DNA from: Lutibacter sp.
GTDB lineage: Bacteria > Bacteroidota > Bacteroidia > Flavobacteriales > Flavobacteriaceae
Reading direction: 5' to 3'
Assembly: GCA_030694935.1 (NCBI GenBank)
Contig: JAUYUA010000090.1
Location: 1-33,878 of the forward strand
DNA: 33,878 nt
Part shown: piece by piece, positions 16,509 to 24,342 of the stretch
How the letters are laid out: each line of letters starts with the position of its first letter
Position numbering within the stretch: position 1 is the stretch's first letter
The notes under the pieces: model-generated
The model's database searches: none
Seen by the model: only the letters and a program-made list of their open reading frames with translations
What the model was told of the DNA's origin: nothing
Translations under genes and position numbers: made by a program

Positions 16509-17183
16509 ATGAAAAAATTGGCTTTATTCTTTATTTTATTTTCTGCAATCGTATTTGCGCAGGAGCCTATCACCACAAAGTTAGGCGATTTTAACACTGT
16601 AAAAGTGTATAATGGATTGACCGTTGAACTGCAAAAATCCAACAGTTCAAAAATTGAAATATCGGGATCCCAGGCAAAAGATGTTTCGGTTAACAATTCA
16701 AACGGAACCTTAAAAATTAGATTAAAATTTCCAAAGGGATTTGTTGCTGAAAACATAAAAATTGTGCTTTATTATGACAAGGATATTTCAGTTTTAGATG
16801 CAAATGAAGGCGCATCAATTATTTCGGATGAAACCATAAAACAACAACATCTTGAAGTGAGAACCCAGGAAGGCGCAAAAATTGATTTGGACATTAACAC
16901 AAAATATTTGAGTGTAAAAAGTGTTTCAGGAGGATTAATTTATCTTAGCGGGGAAACTGAAAATCAAACCATTGAAGCTACAACAGGCGGTATTTACAGT
17001 GGTTTTGATCTGCAAAGCAAACAGGCAATTGCGATGTCATCTTCAGGAGCCAATGTTGAAGTTAAAATTTCAGAATTGCTGGATGCCAGTGTTCGTTTTG
17101 GAGGTTCAATCTATTATGATGGAACTCCCGAAGTGTTAAAAACCAAAATCACCATTGGCGGAACCATTAAAGCTAAAAATTAA
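16509..17183 (+). CDS. Secreted GIN-domain (DUF2807) protein
   Basis: This protein of 224 residues has a signal peptide (about 1-17, MKKLALFFILFSAIVFA before QE). The mature part is a repetitive beta structure: short strands such as FNTVKVYNGLTVELQKS, LDANEGASIISDE and VRTQEGAKIDLDINT. This is the pattern of the head GIN domain (DUF2807), a beta-helical domain common in Bacteroidota envelope proteins and often annotated as putative auto-transporter adhesin. The function is not established. I chose the ATG at 16509 because it starts the signal peptide; an upstream ATG at 16470 would add 13 residues before it. It follows rnr by 60 bases and may be read through from it. Confidence 0.8.
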   Translation: MKKLALFFILFSAIVFAQEPITTKLGDFNTVKVYNGLTVELQKSNSSKIEISGSQAKDVSVNNSNGTLKIRLKFPKGFVAENIKIVLYYDKDISVLDANEGASIISDETIKQQHLEVRTQEGAKIDLDINTKYLSVKSVSGGLIYLSGETENQTIEATTGGIYSGFDLQSKQAIAMSSSGANVEVKISELLDASVRFGGSIYYDGTPEVLKTKITIGGTIKAKN

Positions 17184-17204
17184 TGATGGTTTTGAATTAA
17201 TTAC

Positions 17205-17212
17205 TATCTTTG
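17205..17212 (+). promoter_or_regulatory. Bacteroidota -7 promoter element of tatA
   Basis: TATCTTTG matches TAnnTTTG and lies 21 bases upstream of the tatA ATG. No -33 TTG is seen at the usual distance. Confidence 0.45.
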
Positions 17213-17233
17213 TATCTCTAAAATTTTAAAATT

Positions 17234-17428
17234 ATGAATGCATTATATATATTTTTAGGAATGGTTGGCCCTTGGCAATGGATAATCATTGGTTTGGCAA
17301 TCTTGTTATTGTTTGGCGGAAAAAAATTACCTGAGTTGATGAAAGGTCTTGGCGGTGGCATAAAAGAGTTTAAAAAAGCGACCAAAGACGATGCTGATGA
17401 AGATAAAAAAGAAGAGGAAAAAAAATAA
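17234..17428 (+). CDS. tatA: Twin-arginine translocase subunit TatA/TatE
   Basis: This is a small membrane protein of 64 residues that forms the pore-lining part of the Tat system, which exports folded proteins. It has one N-terminal helix (about 5-26), then the hinge FGGKKLPELMKGLGGGIKEFKKA, an amphipathic helix, and a charged tail of Asp/Glu/Lys. The FGxxKLPEL motif is diagnostic for TatA/E. No tatC is in the window. It has its own promoter-like element and a strong hairpin terminator. A Tat-motif molybdoenzyme gene starts about 1.7 kb downstream, a likely client. Confidence 0.93.
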   Translation: MNALYIFLGMVGPWQWIIIGLAILLLFGGKKLPELMKGLGGGIKEFKKATKDDADEDKKEEEKK

Positions 17429-17447
17429 ATTTATACTATATCAAAAA

Positions 17448-17477
17448 AAAACCTGTGCTTGCACAGGTTTTTTTGTT
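17448..17477. terminator. Bidirectional terminator between tatA and the SPFH gene
   Basis: Stem ACCTGTGC (17451-17458) pairs with GCACAGGT (17461-17468), loop TT, flanked by a run of A on the left and T on the right. It can serve tatA on the plus strand and the SPFH gene on the minus strand. Confidence 0.88.
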
Positions 17478-17487
17478 TTAAGAATTG

Positions 17488-18411
17488 TTATTTTTTAGGT
17501 TTTTTAGAATCAACTTCATTAGAAGGTTCATTTATTTTATTCGCGGCAACCATAGCAGAAACCATATCAGTTAGCATAGAACTGGCTGCATTTGGATTGT
17601 TAGGTAATAAAATTAAATTAGATTTAGAGTCAGATCCAATGCTTTGTAAGGTGTCATAATGTTGTGTGACAATTATTAAAGCCGATGCTTCTTGGCTGCT
17701 AATTCCAGATTTATTTAAAACATCAACACTTTCAACTAAACCGCGGGCAATCTCTCTGCGTTGGTCTGCAATACCTCTTCCTTGTAAACGTTTACTTTCC
17801 GCTTCAGCCTTTGCTCTTTCAACAATTAAAATACGTTGCGCATCACCTTCGTGTTGTGCTGCAATTTTTTCACGATCAGCCGCATTGATACGGTTCATGG
17901 CTATTTTTACTTTTTCATCAGGGTCAATATCAGTAACTAATGCTTTAATAATGTCGTAGCCATAATCTAACATTGCTTGTTTTAAATCGCGCTGAATAGC
18001 TAAGGCAATTTCTTCTTTCTTTTCAAAAACATCGTCTAAAATCATTTTAGGAACTTCAGCCCTGACAACATCAAAAATAAAGGCAGTAATTTGTTCTTGT
18101 GGGTTTTGAAGTTTGTAAAAAGCATCATAAACGTGGTCTGGCCGAATTAAAAATTGAACAGATATTTTTAAATGCACAAAAACATCATCCTTCGTTTTGG
18201 TTTCCACAATCACGTCCAGTTGTGTAATACGCAAGCTTATACGCCCGGAAACCTGGTCAATTAGCGGAATTTTAAGTTGTAATCCGGCACCTCTTATGCT
18301 TTGAAATTTTCCAAAACGTTCAATAATGGCATTTGTTTGCTGTTTTACCGTAAATAAACCGGATAAAATAAGCAACAACACAATAAAAATAGCAATATAC
18401 ATTCCAATCAT
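17488..18411 (-). CDS. SPFH/band 7 (stomatin/paraslipin-like) membrane protein
   Basis: This is a protein of 307 residues with one N-terminal membrane helix (about 3-22), followed by the SPFH domain (IIERFGKFQSIRGAGLQLKIPLIDQVSGRI). Then come a long helical region (AAQHEGDAQRILIVERAKAEAESKRLQGRGIADQR) and a small C-terminal helix with an Asn/Ser-rich part. The arrangement matches bacterial stomatin/paraslipin proteins that oligomerise at membrane microdomains. No NfeD partner gene is adjacent. It converges on tatA with the shared terminator. HflC/HflK is less likely because there is no paired gene and the repeat region is of the stomatin type. Confidence 0.88.
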   Translation of the reverse strand: MIGMYIAIFIVLLLILSGLFTVKQQTNAIIERFGKFQSIRGAGLQLKIPLIDQVSGRISLRITQLDVIVETKTKDDVFVHLKISVQFLIRPDHVYDAFYKLQNPQEQITAFIFDVVRAEVPKMILDDVFEKKEEIALAIQRDLKQAMLDYGYDIIKALVTDIDPDEKVKIAMNRINAADREKIAAQHEGDAQRILIVERAKAEAESKRLQGRGIADQRREIARGLVESVDVLNKSGISSQEASALIIVTQHYDTLQSIGSDSKSNLILLPNNPNAASSMLTDMVSAMVAANKINEPSNEVDSKKPKK

Positions 18412-18641
18412 TTTAAATTTTTTAAAGGTTAAATAATATTCTAAAGATACAATGTTTTAAAATTAAATTTAAAATATCTTTTATGTATTTGTGAAAAAAC
18501 TGTATATATGAAAGGTTTTGGTTCAAAAATAAATTAGAATTATTTTAAATAACCAAATAGATGGTTTTAAAACACATAACAGCTAGAAATTTGAGAATTT
18601 TTTATTTATTTTTAATGAATTAATTATAAGAGATATAAAAG

Positions 18642-19118
18642 ATGAAGCAAACTATTGGCTTTAAGTTAAACGGTAAACAAGTTACTGTCGCTATTAATGG
18701 AGATGAATCTCTGTTAACAGTTTTAAGAGAATACTTGGATAACACCGGAACAAAATACAGTTGCGGACTGGGCCAATGCGGCGCCTGTACAGTAATACTT
18801 AACAATCAAACCTCACAGTCTTGCATTACCTATGTTGATGCTTTTGAAAATGCCGAAATTATTACCATTGAAGGATTGGCAGACAACAATAAACTGCACC
18901 CAATTCAAGAGGCTTTTGTTGCCCACGATGCGTTACAATGCGGTTTTTGCACTCCAGGTATGATTATGAATTCTTACGGATTGTTGCTTAAAAATCCAAA
19001 CCCATCGCGTGAAGAGATTATTTCAGAGATGGATGTTAATTTATGCCGATGCGGCTCGTATAATAACATTGTTGATGCTATAGAATCAGCATCAGAAAAA
19101 ATGTTTAAAAAGCTATAA
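18642..19118 (+). CDS. Isoquinoline 1-oxidoreductase-like [2Fe-2S] subunit (IorA type)
   Basis: This is the small electron-transfer subunit, 158 residues, of a molybdenum hydroxylase of the xanthine oxidase family. The plant-type [2Fe-2S] cluster ligands are YSCGLGQCGAC with Cys41, 46, 49 and a later Cys61. The second cluster is ligated by QCGFCTPGM (Cys100, 103) and LCRCGS (Cys135, 137). All eight cysteines are present. It has no signal peptide, as expected if it is exported with the Tat-bearing large subunit. The stop lies 2 bases before the large-subunit ATG, so the two are co-translated. There is no FAD subunit, which fits the two-subunit Ior-type aldehyde/heterocycle dehydrogenases. Confidence 0.9.
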   Translation: MKQTIGFKLNGKQVTVAINGDESLLTVLREYLDNTGTKYSCGLGQCGACTVILNNQTSQSCITYVDAFENAEIITIEGLADNNKLHPIQEAFVAHDALQCGFCTPGMIMNSYGLLLKNPNPSREEIISEMDVNLCRCGSYNNIVDAIESASEKMFKKL

Positions 19119-19120
19119 TT

Positions 19121-21259
19121 ATGGAAGCGGAAAAAATAAATCAACTCTATTTTAGCGATGTAAATCAGCCAATTAGGTATGACCGACGAAAATTTTTAAA
19201 GCAATTAGGCAAGGGAATTATTGTAATTTTTTCATTAAGTGAACTCTCGTTGCTTCAAGGTTGGAGCCAACCAACCAACGCACGTAATGAGGAAATAGAT
19301 TTTAATGCCTATTTAAGGGTAAAAGAAGACGGAAGGGTGGATTGTTATACCGGAAAAATTGAAATGGGCCAAGGCATTATCACCTCATTGGCGCAAGCGT
19401 TGGCCGAGGAATTGGAAGTTTCTGTAGATATGGTAGATATGGTTATGGGCGACACCAAACTTTGTCCGTACGATGCCGGAACCTGGGGTTCTTTAACTAC
19501 TCGTTTTGCCGATCCGGTTATACGTGCAGCTGCCGCTGAGGCCCGTGAAATACTGATTGAAATTGCTTCGGAAAAACTATCGGAACCTATTGGAAATTTG
19601 AAAGCTGTTAACGGCAGTGTTATTGTAAAAGGAAATGCTTCCAAAAAAATAGATTATGCAGCATTAACCAAAGGAAAAAAGATTGTTAGAAGTCTAACCA
19701 AAAAACCTGAACTTAAAAAAGCCAAAGATTTTAAAATTGTGGGCAAATCTGTAATAAGTACCGATGCCATGGCTAAAGTAACCGGTCGCGCTAAATATTC
19801 TGCAGATATAAAATTATACGGAATGGTGTATGCCTCCGTTGTCAGGCCGGGAATATTTGGATCAAAAAAGGTTGCTGTTGACGCAAGCGCTTTGAATAAT
19901 TTTAACGGCGCTCAACTTATAGAGGACGGCGATTTAGTTGCCGTTATCCATTCAGAATCTGAAGTGGCAGCTAAAGCCGCACTAAGCATTAAAATTACTT
20001 GGGAAGCGCCCGAAAGCAAAACAAATACAGAAACGATCTTTAAATATCTTGAAGATACCATAACGAAAAGCACTGTTTTTGAAGAAGGCGGCGATTTAGT
20101 AAGCGGAAAACAAAATTCAGAAAAAATTGTTCAGGCAGATTATCACGACGGCTATAAAGCACATGCCGCTATGGAAACACATTGCGCAACTTGCTATTTT
20201 GAAAATGATAAATTAATCATTTGGGCATCAACGCAAACGCCTTTTGGAACGCAAAAAGAATTGGCTGACACCTTTAAGATGCCGCTAGAAAATGTTCATG
20301 TGAAACAAATATTTTTAGGCGGTGGTTTTGGCGGAAAAATTTACAATCTTCAGGCTGTTGAAGCTGCAAAAATTGCAAAAATATCCGGAAAACCTGTACA
20401 GCTGGTCTGGACCAGAAGAGAAGAGTTTATGTATGACAAATTTAGGCCGGCGGCTTTGTTAAAAATTAGATCAGGAGTCGATAGCTTTGGTAAATTAAAC
20501 TTATGGGAATTTGATATTTATTGTGCCGGTACACGCGGAACAAAATTATTTTACAACGTACCTAACAACCGTACAAGATTTTTTGACAAAAATGATGCGC
20601 ATCCTTTTGGAACCGGTGCGTGGCGTGCTCCGGGAAACAATACAACCACTTTTGCACGCGAATCGCATATAGATGCAACAGCACATGCTAGCGGTCAAGA
20701 TCCGCTTGAATTTCGTCTCAATAATTTAAAAGATGAAAATATGATTGCCACCTTAAAATTGGCAGCCGATACTTTCGGATACAATACGCCAAAAAAAGAA
20801 GGTCACGGTTATGGTATTGCTTTGGGTGAAGATGCGGGCACTTTAGTGGCGATTATTTCTGAAGTTCGTGTGGATAAATCTACCGGAGAAGTACATCCTG
20901 TAAAAATTGTTTGTGCCCAAGATATGGGACAGGTTGTGAATCCGCACGGAGCAACCGTTCAAACGGAGGGCGGCGTTACCATGGGACTTGGATATGCGCT
21001 TTATGAAGAAATTGAATTTGATGGCGGAATGGTAAAAACGAGATCCTTTAATAATTATAAGTTTACCACATTTTCTAAAACACCAAAAATTGCCTGTGTT
21101 TTTATTGATAAAATGAACGCAGCACCGCAAGGTGGCGGTGAACCGGCGATTATTTGTGTGGGTGGCTCCATTGCAAATGCCGTTTTTGATGCTTGCGGCG
21201 CTAGAGTAAATCGCATGCCAATTACGCCGCAAAGAGTTCTTGCGGCAATGCCTTTATAA
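19121..21259 (+). CDS. Isoquinoline 1-oxidoreductase-like molybdopterin subunit (IorB type) with Tat signal
   Basis: This is the large catalytic subunit of a molybdenum hydroxylase, 712 residues. An N-terminal Tat motif DRRKFLKQLG (21-30) is followed by a hydrophobic stretch, so it should be exported folded with its cofactor. The molybdopterin-binding GGGFGGK lies at 400-406, and GTGAWRAPGNN is another cofactor-site block. The catalytic glutamate is in GGGEPA (Glu674). The closest named group is IorB, but the true substrate (aldehyde or N-heterocycle) cannot be read. The electron acceptor is probably a cytochrome or quinone elsewhere. No accessory XdhC-type gene is in the window. A terminator lies about 30 bases after its stop. 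Confidence 0.9.
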   Translation: MEAEKINQLYFSDVNQPIRYDRRKFLKQLGKGIIVIFSLSELSLLQGWSQPTNARNEEIDFNAYLRVKEDGRVDCYTGKIEMGQGIITSLAQALAEELEVSVDMVDMVMGDTKLCPYDAGTWGSLTTRFADPVIRAAAAEAREILIEIASEKLSEPIGNLKAVNGSVIVKGNASKKIDYAALTKGKKIVRSLTKKPELKKAKDFKIVGKSVISTDAMAKVTGRAKYSADIKLYGMVYASVVRPGIFGSKKVAVDASALNNFNGAQLIEDGDLVAVIHSESEVAAKAALSIKITWEAPESKTNTETIFKYLEDTITKSTVFEEGGDLVSGKQNSEKIVQADYHDGYKAHAAMETHCATCYFENDKLIIWASTQTPFGTQKELADTFKMPLENVHVKQIFLGGGFGGKIYNLQAVEAAKIAKISGKPVQLVWTRREEFMYDKFRPAALLKIRSGVDSFGKLNLWEFDIYCAGTRGTKLFYNVPNNRTRFFDKNDAHPFGTGAWRAPGNNTTTFARESHIDATAHASGQDPLEFRLNNLKDENMIATLKLAADTFGYNTPKKEGHGYGIALGEDAGTLVAIISEVRVDKSTGEVHPVKIVCAQDMGQVVNPHGATVQTEGGVTMGLGYALYEEIEFDGGMVKTRSFNNYKFTTFSKTPKIACVFIDKMNAAPQGGGEPAIICVGGSIANAVFDACGARVNRMPITPQRVLAAMPL

Positions 21260-21285
21260 AAATTTAATTTAAATAGTAATGTAAA

Positions 21286-22824
21286 TTAAGCCGTATGCAT
21301 AAATGCTACGGCTTTTTTGATGCGATGAATAGTTTCTGTTTTACCTATCAATTCAGCAATATCAAACAAGTGCGGACCTTTTAATTCCCCAACCAAGCTT
21401 ATTCTAAATGGCTGCATCACTTTTCCGAAGCCAATTTCTTTGGCGGTGATCCATTCTTTTACCGCGTTTTCACTATTAAGCGAATTAAAATCTTCAACGG
21501 TTTCAAGAACGGAAATCAATTCTTGCATCAATTCGGCAGTATCTTCTTTCCACTGTTTTTTAGTCGCTTTTTCGTCGTAGGTGGCGGGAGTTTCAAAATA
21601 AAAACTGCTCAATTCCCAAAAATCCTTCACAAATTTGGCGCGTTCCTTAATGGCTGAAACAACTTTTGTCACAAAATTCAAATCTTTTTTGATGCCTTTT
21701 TCTTCCAAAATCGGCATATAAAATTCTGCTAATTCTTCATCAGATTTCAACAACATATATTGCTGGTTAAACCAGTTTGTTTTTTCCGGACTAAATTTTG
21801 CGCCGCTTTTGCTTACGCGTTCTATGGTAAATGCTTCGCAAAGTGCTGACAAGGTAAAAATTTCCTGTTCAGTTCCGGGATTCCATCCCAAAAGTGCCAG
21901 CATATTTATAAAAGCATCGGCAAAATAACCGTCTTCTTTATAACCGCGGGAAATTTCTCCGGTTTCTTCATTTTTATAAGCCAAAGGAAATACCGGAAAT
22001 CCCAGTTTATCGCCATCGCGTTTGCTTAATTTTCCTTTCCCTATAGGTTTTAAAATAAGCGGCAAATGCGCAAATTCAGGCGCTTTCCAGCCAAAAGCTT
22101 CATACAATGCAATATGAAGCGGCAATGAAGGCAACCATTCTTCACCGCGGATAACGTGCGTAATCTCCATCAAATGGTCATCTACAATATTGGCCAGATG
22201 ATAGGTTGGCATTCCGTCGCTTTTAAACAAAACCTTATCGTCTAAAATGTCTTTTCTGAAAGAAACATCGCCCCTGATCATATCAACAGTTTCAATAGTG
22301 GCTTCCGTTTCTTCAATTAATGGTTCATGCATTTTAAATCGCACCACGTATTTATCGCCTTTCTCTAATCTTTTTGCAACTTCTTCTTTGGACAAGGAAA
22401 CGGAATTCGTCAGTTTTGCCCTGTTGTGCCAGTTGTAAATGAAGGTTTTTCCTTTTTCTTCGTGGTCAATTCTATGAAAATCAAGTTCTTCATTGGTGTC
22501 AAAAGCATAATATGCTTTTCCATTTTCAATCAAAGTTTCTGCATATTGTTTGTAAATATGTTTGCGTTCGGATTGACGATAAGGTCCGAATTTTTCATTT
22601 TTTCCCGGCCCTTCATCAAAAGGAATGTTACACCAATTTAAAGCGTCAATGATATATTGTTCGGCATTTGCAACATAACGAGCCTGATCGGTATCTTCAA
22701 TGCGCAAAATAAAAGTGCCTTGATGTTTTTTGGCAAACAAGTAGTTAAAAAGCGCGGTTCTAACACCGCCAATATGTAAAGGCCCTGTTGGGCTAGGCGC
22801 AAATCGCACACGAACATGAGTCAT
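21286..22824 (-). CDS. gltX: Glutamyl-tRNA synthetase
   Basis: This enzyme charges tRNA-Glu with glutamate in translation; in bacteria without GlnRS it also supplies Glu-tRNA-Gln. It is a class I synthetase of 512 residues. The HIGH motif is PSPTGPLHIGG (10-20) and the KMSKS motif is KLSKR (265-269), both normal. The GluRS blocks RIEDTDQARY and HVIRGEEWLPSLPLHIALYEAFGW are canonical. The anticodon-binding domain follows. It converges on iorB, whose terminator overlaps the 3' end of gltX. A promoter-like TATCTTTG lies 20 bases upstream. Confidence 0.97.
   Translation of the reverse strand: MTHVRVRFAPSPTGPLHIGGVRTALFNYLFAKKHQGTFILRIEDTDQARYVANAEQYIIDALNWCNIPFDEGPGKNEKFGPYRQSERKHIYKQYAETLIENGKAYYAFDTNEELDFHRIDHEEKGKTFIYNWHNRAKLTNSVSLSKEEVAKRLEKGDKYVVRFKMHEPLIEETEATIETVDMIRGDVSFRKDILDDKVLFKSDGMPTYHLANIVDDHLMEITHVIRGEEWLPSLPLHIALYEAFGWKAPEFAHLPLILKPIGKGKLSKRDGDKLGFPVFPLAYKNEETGEISRGYKEDGYFADAFINMLALLGWNPGTEQEIFTLSALCEAFTIERVSKSGAKFSPEKTNWFNQQYMLLKSDEELAEFYMPILEEKGIKKDLNFVTKVVSAIKERAKFVKDFWELSSFYFETPATYDEKATKKQWKEDTAELMQELISVLETVEDFNSLNSENAVKEWITAKEIGFGKVMQPFRISLVGELKGPHLFDIAELIGKTETIHRIKKAVAFMHTA
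21288..21318 (+). terminator. Terminator of iorAB, inside the end of gltX
   Basis: Stem AAGCCGTA (21288-21295) pairs with TACGGCTT (21307-21314), followed by T residues. The hairpin occupies the last codons of gltX on the other strand, so coding sequence and terminator share the DNA. Confidence 0.75.
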
Positions 22825-22844
22825 TTTATCAATTATTTAAGTTG

Positions 22845-22852
22845 CAAAGATA
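22845..22852 (-). promoter_or_regulatory. Bacteroidota -7 promoter element of gltX
   Basis: On the minus strand this reads TATCTTTG (TAnnTTTG), 20 bases upstream of the gltX ATG. No -33 TTG at the usual spacing is seen. Confidence 0.5.
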
Positions 22853-22883
22853 AATTTATCAATAGGAATATGCATCTTTTAAA

Positions 22884-22911
22884 ACAAAAAAAAGGTTGCT
22901 CGAAAGCAACC
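22884..22911 (-). terminator. Minus-strand hairpin terminator
   Basis: Stem GGTTGCT (22894-22900) pairs with AGCAACC (22905-22911) around CGAA. On the minus strand it is followed by a run of T. It lies about 90 bases after the stop of the small minus-strand ORF at 23003-23158, and its existence suggests that transcription enters from that side. Confidence 0.7.
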
Positions 22912-23002
22912 CCTAAAACCAACCCCAAAATTGATTTTAAAAAAATTCTAATTTGGGTTAAATAAACTATGTGTGGGGACTAATTGACAATCATTTTTAA
23001 AG

Positions 23003-23158
23003 TTAGATTCTTAAATTTTTTTCTATTATATTTGGCGATTCTGAACCGGAAAGCACTTTATTGAGCAAATAAAAGTTTAGGCACACTATTGCAAATATAA
23101 TTATGCCCCTTATAATCAACTGTTGGTTTTTTACGAATACTTTTTTGCTAAAATTCAT
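23003..23158 (-). CDS. Possible small single-pass membrane protein (51 residues)
   Basis: This is a short ORF starting with ATG and ending with TAA. Residues 1-17 are basic (MNFSKKVFVKNQQLIIRG). A hydrophobic helix (about 18-33, IIIFAIVCLNFYLL) and a polar tail follow (NKVLSGSESPNIIEKNLRI). The order of basic end, membrane helix and tail is that of a small membrane peptide. A TAATTTTG element (23180-23187, minus) matches the -7 consensus, and a terminator follows at 22884-22911. There is no clear ribosome-binding site, and the family is not recognised. The promoter and terminator are the main support, and it may be an unannotated small gene. The rest of the 479-bp gap between gltX and the gene at 23304 shows nothing more. 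Confidence 0.4.
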   Translation of the reverse strand: MNFSKKVFVKNQQLIIRGIIIFAIVCLNFYLLNKVLSGSESPNIIEKNLRI

Positions 23159-23179
23159 TTTTAGTTAAATATTTTTTTT

Positions 23180-23187
23180 CAAAATTA
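23180..23187 (-). promoter_or_regulatory. -7 promoter-like element upstream of the small membrane ORF
   Basis: On the minus strand this reads TAATTTTG, matching TAnnTTTG. It lies 22 bases upstream of the ATG at 23158. No TTG is seen at the -33 position. Confidence 0.35.
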
Positions 23188-23303
23188 ATTTAAATATGCG
23201 GTGTTTAACAGGGGTAATTCCCTGCATTTTATAGGGGATATTCCCCCCTTTTTTTAAAAAGGAAAATACTATCTTTATCTTTCCAAACAAAAATTTTAAC
23301 GAG

Positions 23304-23699
23304 ATGGGAAAAATAACAAAGGAAGAAGCAAAAGAGCTAAACCAAAATTTTGTAAAAACACGCGCAAAAGCAATTGATGTGGCTATTGGCAAAAAGGATG
23401 CGATATCTTGTTGGTTCGCAATTGAAGAATTGAAAGAATATATTGATTTTGTGGAACAAGAAGGCAAAGCGAAAGGGATTGCCGTAAATGGGTTGCGCAT
23501 TTATTTTGGGGCGTATGCGAAAAATGAAAAAGACCCAAACAAAAGTAATTTATCAACGGTATTTTTTATACCGACGCAATCAAAAAATAGCGCATTGAAA
23601 AATGATTTGGAGGCGTCACCCAATATGGATATTACGGAAATTGACGGATTAAATGACGGCCAATACGGTAATCCGCCTTCGGCTGTTTACCCGCAATAG
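23304..23699 (+). CDS. Unrecognised cytosolic protein (131 residues) heading a signalling operon
   Basis: This is a soluble protein of 131 residues with no signal or membrane segment. The first part is helical and charged (MGKITKEEAKELNQNFVKTRAKAIDVAIGKKDAISCWF). The middle (GIAVNGLRIYFGAYAKNE, STVFFIPTQS) looks like a beta sheet. The tail is Gly/Pro-rich. The pattern resembles hypothetical proteins common in flavobacteria; I know no function. It starts the four-gene run with the 7-TM protein (4-base gap), histidine kinase and response regulator, so it may be a cytosolic partner or output of that pathway. An alternative is an unrelated gene that happens to lie first. Confidence 0.75.
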   Translation: MGKITKEEAKELNQNFVKTRAKAIDVAIGKKDAISCWFAIEELKEYIDFVEQEGKAKGIAVNGLRIYFGAYAKNEKDPNKSNLSTVFFIPTQSKNSALKNDLEASPNMDITEIDGLNDGQYGNPPSAVYPQ

Positions 23700-23703
23700 T
23701 TTT

Positions 23704-24339
23704 ATGGTACAGAAATATTTTTTTATCGTCAATTATTTTGTAATAATTGCTTTTGCCATTTTTTTCTATAAAAAATATGCGCATAGCACACCATTAAAAT
23801 TATTTTTATATTTTTTGATTTATTCTTTTTTAACTGAGGTTACAGGAACTTATTTCTCCTTTGTTTTAAAAAAGCCAACTTTTTTTATATACCATACATG
23901 GATTATATTAAGCCTATATTTTTATGGGTTGTTTTTTTTATCAAGGATTAAAAACATTAAGGCACGCGCAGTTATAAAAGGTTTATTGGCCTTCTACCTT
24001 ATTTATACGATAATAAATATCTCATTTTTTAAGGATTTTGCTAGTCAGTCATTAATCGACAATATTATTATTGGAAGAATTTTAATAGTAATTTTTGTAC
24101 TGCTTTATTTTTCTGAATTGTTGAACAGCGATGCTATTTTAAATATTAAAAAATCGTTATTTTTTTGGATAAGCATTGGGGTTTTATTCTATAATATAGG
24201 TTTTATACCTGTATATGTAATTGGTGAATACATCTCTTTCCGAGGTGCTTTTCGTTACATAGCATTCGGTTTAAACATTATTATGGGCGTTTGTTTTATT
24301 TCCGGATTTTTAATGAGTAAAAAGCAATATAATATTTAG
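23704..24339 (+). CDS. Seven-helix membrane protein next to a histidine kinase
   Basis: This is a very hydrophobic protein of 211 residues with seven predicted membrane helices, at roughly 5-23, 30-50, 60-80, 90-107, 120-137, 150-172 and 184-205. The connecting loops are short and no known domain is recognised. I chose the ATG at 23704 because an upstream in-frame ATG lies inside the preceding gene. It starts 4 bases after the 131-residue gene and ends 3 bases before the histidine kinase. The kinase has only one membrane helix and almost no outside part, so this protein is a good candidate for the sensor or a membrane partner. The coding sequence is strongly T-rich, as expected for a membrane protein. 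Confidence 0.8.
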   Translation: MVQKYFFIVNYFVIIAFAIFFYKKYAHSTPLKLFLYFLIYSFLTEVTGTYFSFVLKKPTFFIYHTWIILSLYFYGLFFLSRIKNIKARAVIKGLLAFYLIYTIINISFFKDFASQSLIDNIIIGRILIVIFVLLYFSELLNSDAILNIKKSLFFWISIGVLFYNIGFIPVYVIGEYISFRGAFRYIAFGLNIIMGVCFISGFLMSKKQYNI

Positions 24340-24342
24340 CTT

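Noticed and set aside
18412-18641. Possible regulatory or RNA element between the SPFH and iorA genes
   Set aside because: The 230 bp are AT-rich and I see no stable hairpin, no promoter match and no conserved motif.
20869-20877. Perfect DnaA box TGTGGATAA (another at 27125-27133)
   Set aside because: Both are single and lie inside coding sequence (iorB and DUF4175), so they give no support for an origin there.
20843-21232. Antisense open frame of 129 codons inside iorB
   Set aside because: It lies entirely within a well-supported gene, has no promoter or family resemblance and is rich in codons expected by antisense chance.
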